A stretch of DNA of 7,539 nucleotides from NCBI GenBank assembly GCA_003244035.1, contig QHBV01000207.1:1-7539 (forward strand), in the 5' to 3' direction. Of the stretch, positions 6,242-7,539 are shown piece after piece. Under the pieces are notes generated by a model. That model searched no databases. It worked only from the letters and a program-made list of their open reading frames with translations, and had not been told where the DNA came from. Both the position numbers and the translations under genes were made by a program. Position 1 is the stretch's first letter, and every line of letters begins with the position of its first letter. The stretch comes from Solirubrobacterales bacterium. Its GTDB lineage: Bacteria > Actinomycetota > Thermoleophilia > Solirubrobacterales > Solirubrobacteraceae.

Positions 6242-6314
6242 CGCCGCTCGGCGACCTGGACGATCGAATGCACCATATGCGGGAGTTGGATCGTCCAGGC
6301 CGCGCGGAGCGGCG
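6242..6314. repeat. Long concentric inverted repeat upstream of the MMPL gene
   Basis: The inner arms CCTGGACGATC (6255-6265) and GATCGTCCAGG (6289-6299) are a perfect 11-bp inverted repeat. A further 3 bp pair at 6251-6253 with 6301-6303, and a perfect 8-bp outer pair joins CGCCGCTC (6242-6249) to GAGCGGCG (6307-6314). The 23-nt loop contains the palindrome CATATG (6274-6279) almost exactly on the dyad centre. It lies between the mlaF-type terminator and the transporter start, 33-105 bp upstream of the GTG. It may be a dimeric-regulator operator, a cruciform or an RNA structure; which one cannot be told from sequence. Confidence 0.7.
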
Positions 6315-6333
6315 GCGGTCACCGTCCCCGGGC

Positions 6334-6362
6334 AAAAAACCAGGGGCGGCGCGAGCCGCCCC
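6334..6362 (-). terminator. Intrinsic terminator directly after the MlaF/MceG-type gene
   Basis: On the minus strand the TAG stop (6365-6363) is followed at once by an 8-bp all-GC stem, GGGGCGGC/GCCGCCCC (6362-6355 with 6350-6343), with loop TCGC, then TGG and six T residues (6339-6334). This is a classic Rho-independent terminator. It should close the Mla/Mce operon and separate it from the MMPL gene. Confidence 0.9.
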
Positions 6363-7292
6363 CTAATCCATCGAAAGCGGGCCCTGCGACTCCCCGGAGA
6401 GGAACTGGCGGATGAAGGGGTTCTCGGAGTTCAGCATGTCCTGCGCGGGACCGGCTTCGACGATCCGACCCTTCCACAGAACGCTGATGTAGTCGGCCAC
6501 GCGCCGCGCGCTCATGATGTCGTGGGTGATCACGCAGAACGTTGGCAGGTGCTGCTTCTGCTTGGCCTTGGCCTCGTCCATCATGTCGCGGTGGATCTCG
6601 AGGATCAGCTCGCCCAGCAGCGCGGTGCGCACCGGGTCGAGCCCCGAGTCGGGCTCGTCGAAGAGCAGGAGGTCCGGCTCGAGCACGAGCGCGCGGGCGA
6701 ACCCGGCGCGCTTGCGCATCCCGCCCGAGAGCTCGTTCGGGTACAGGCCGCGCGCGTTGCCCAGGCCGACCTCCTCGAGCCGGCGCATGACGATCTCCGC
6801 GACCTCCTCCTCGCCCTTCTCGGTGTGCTGTCGCAGCGGGAACGCGACGTTGTCGAAGATGTCCATCGAGCCGAACAGCGCGCCATCCTGGAACAGCAGG
6901 CCGAACTTCTTGCGCATCGCAAACAGCTCGTCGTCGGGCATGTTCGGGACCGACTCGCCATGCACGAGGACGTCGCCCCGATCGGGATACAGCAGCCCGA
7001 CCATGTGCTTGATGCAGACCGACTTGCCCGTCCCCGAGGGTCCCAGGATCATCGACACCATCCCCTCGGGCAGCCCCATGTTGAGCCCCCGCAGGATCCG
7101 GTTGCGCCCGAACGCCTTGTAGCAGTCGATGAACTCGACCGCGTCCGGGCGGCCCGACGGATACACCTTGTAGGTGTGGTGCTTGTACTCGTCGCCGGAC
7201 ACGCCCTCCGGCGGCTGCGGGCGTGGCGGCTGCTCGTCGACGACCGAGACTCGGGAGGCCGGAGGGGACTCGTGCTCGTTGCCTGCGGACAT
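6363..7292 (-). CDS. mlaF: MlaF/MceG (Mkl)-type ABC transporter ATPase
   Basis: A 309-residue ATPase that powers an MlaE/YrbE permease in phospholipid or Mce-type lipid transport at the cytoplasmic face. A Pro-rich N-terminal extension (about 1-50) precedes the ABC domain, which begins at AVEFIDCYKAFG (51-62). Walker A is GPSGTGKS (84-91, Lys90); the Q-loop is FQDGALFGSM (134-143), the DGALF form typical of MlaF. The signature is LSGGMRKR (188-195), Walker B is LLLFDEP (208-214), the D-loop SGLD (216-219) and the switch His257 in ITHD. The MRKR after the signature and the DSGLDPVR stretch are MlaF/Mkl-like. The start ATG is 4 nt after the permease stop with GAGCGG just upstream, so the two are co-transcribed. 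In actinobacteria the role is usually called MceG/Mkl; substrate-binding Mce proteins would be expected outside the window. Confidence 0.93.
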   Translation of the reverse strand: MSAGNEHESPPASRVSVVDEQPPRPQPPEGVSGDEYKHHTYKVYPSGRPDAVEFIDCYKAFGRNRILRGLNMGLPEGMVSMILGPSGTGKSVCIKHMVGLLYPDRGDVLVHGESVPNMPDDELFAMRKKFGLLFQDGALFGSMDIFDNVAFPLRQHTEKGEEEVAEIVMRRLEEVGLGNARGLYPNELSGGMRKRAGFARALVLEPDLLLFDEPDSGLDPVRTALLGELILEIHRDMMDEAKAKQKQHLPTFCVITHDIMSARRVADYISVLWKGRIVEAGPAQDMLNSENPFIRQFLSGESQGPLSMD

Positions 7293-7296
7293 CCGC

Positions 7297-7539
7297 TCAG
7301 CCGCCGATCGGCGCCCGCGGGTTGGCGCCCCAGAACAGCTGCGTCCCGAGCATCCCGATCAGGTGCACGGAGATGATGTTGACGACCATCGACTTCGCCG
7401 TCGCGGTCCCCACGCCGACCGGGCCACCGCTGGCGTTGTAGCCGTAATAGCAGCCGACGAGCACGATCACCGTCGCCATCACCATCGCCTTGATCAGGCT
7501 GTACAAGAGGTCCGGCGGGTTCTGGAACTGCCAGAAGAT
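7297..7539 (-). CDS. mlaE: MlaE/YrbE-type ABC permease, C-terminal 80 residues, cut by window edge
   Basis: The frame is open from the right edge to TGA at 7299-7297, giving 80 residues and no visible start. It reads IFWQFQNPPDLLYSLIKAM, then a membrane helix (VMATVIVLVGCYYGY), the conserved loop GGPVGVGTATAKSMV and a last helix (VVNIISVHLIGMLGTQLFWG). The GCYYGY-x(5)-PVGVG-x-AT-x-(A/S) pattern is the hallmark C-terminus of MlaE/YrbE permeases. The family translocates lipids across the inner membrane with an MlaF ATPase, encoded next here. An apparent internal TTG start within this stretch is simply part of the longer gene. Confidence 0.85.
   Translation of the reverse strand: MFWQFQNPPDLLYSLIKAMVMATVIVLVGCYYGYNASGGPVGVGTATAKSMVVNIISVHLIGMLGTQLFWGANPRAPIGG

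Noticed and set aside
6242..6314. The inverted repeat as a MITE or transposon end
   Set aside because: No target-site duplication, transposase or second copy is visible in the window, and the concentric form fits an operator or hairpin better.
4989..7376. 795-residue plus-strand open frame
   Set aside because: It is antisense to the MMPL, ABC ATPase and permease genes, has low-complexity Arg/Gln/Glu-rich composition and no domain; it arises from GC-rich third positions.

Overview
This is a GC-rich, gene-dense window typical of a high-GC actinobacterial chromosome, perhaps Thermoleophilia/Solirubrobacterales. That placement is inferred from an actinobacterial-type integration host factor (mIHF), Mce/Mla-type transport genes, GTG starts and GTGA overlaps; no rRNA or other direct taxonomic marker is present. 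No insertion sequence, CRISPR array, tRNA or rRNA was seen.

Layout from left to right. A minus-strand pair occupies 1-880: a small single-span membrane protein of unknown function, overlapping by four bases (GTGA) the start of an AlkA-like DNA glycosylase that runs off the left edge. Divergent from it, only 39 bp away, is a plus-strand PLP-dependent alpha-oxoamine synthase (920-2182) whose motifs look more like serine palmitoyltransferase than BioF. A 295-bp gap (2183-2477) follows. It holds a stop-overlapping hairpin, a plausible sigma-70-type promoter and a structured leader of about 178 nt for the plus-strand mIHF-like gene (2478-2843). That gene converges on a minus-strand block with only 7 bp between stop codons, and both stops lie inside one perfect 19-bp palindrome, a likely bidirectional terminator.

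The minus-strand block (read right to left) begins with the C-terminal part of an MlaE/YrbE permease (right edge) and, 4 bp later, an MlaF/MceG-type ABC ATPase. A textbook intrinsic terminator starts immediately after the ATPase stop codon. A 153-bp gap follows with a large concentric inverted repeat (6242-6314), then a 916-residue MMPL/RND transporter, which overlaps by GTGA a membrane-anchored thioredoxin-fold protein with a degenerate active site.

Functionally, three units could touch the cell envelope: the Mla/Mce lipid importer, the MMPL lipid/hydrophobe exporter with its redox partner, and a possible lipid-forming oxoamine synthase. They are separate transcription units and this link is inference. 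I do not see an unmistakable new system. The least explained elements are the 6242-6314 inverted repeat, the AxxC redoxin with a Cys before its presumed cis-proline, and the very tight divergent start region at 881-919.
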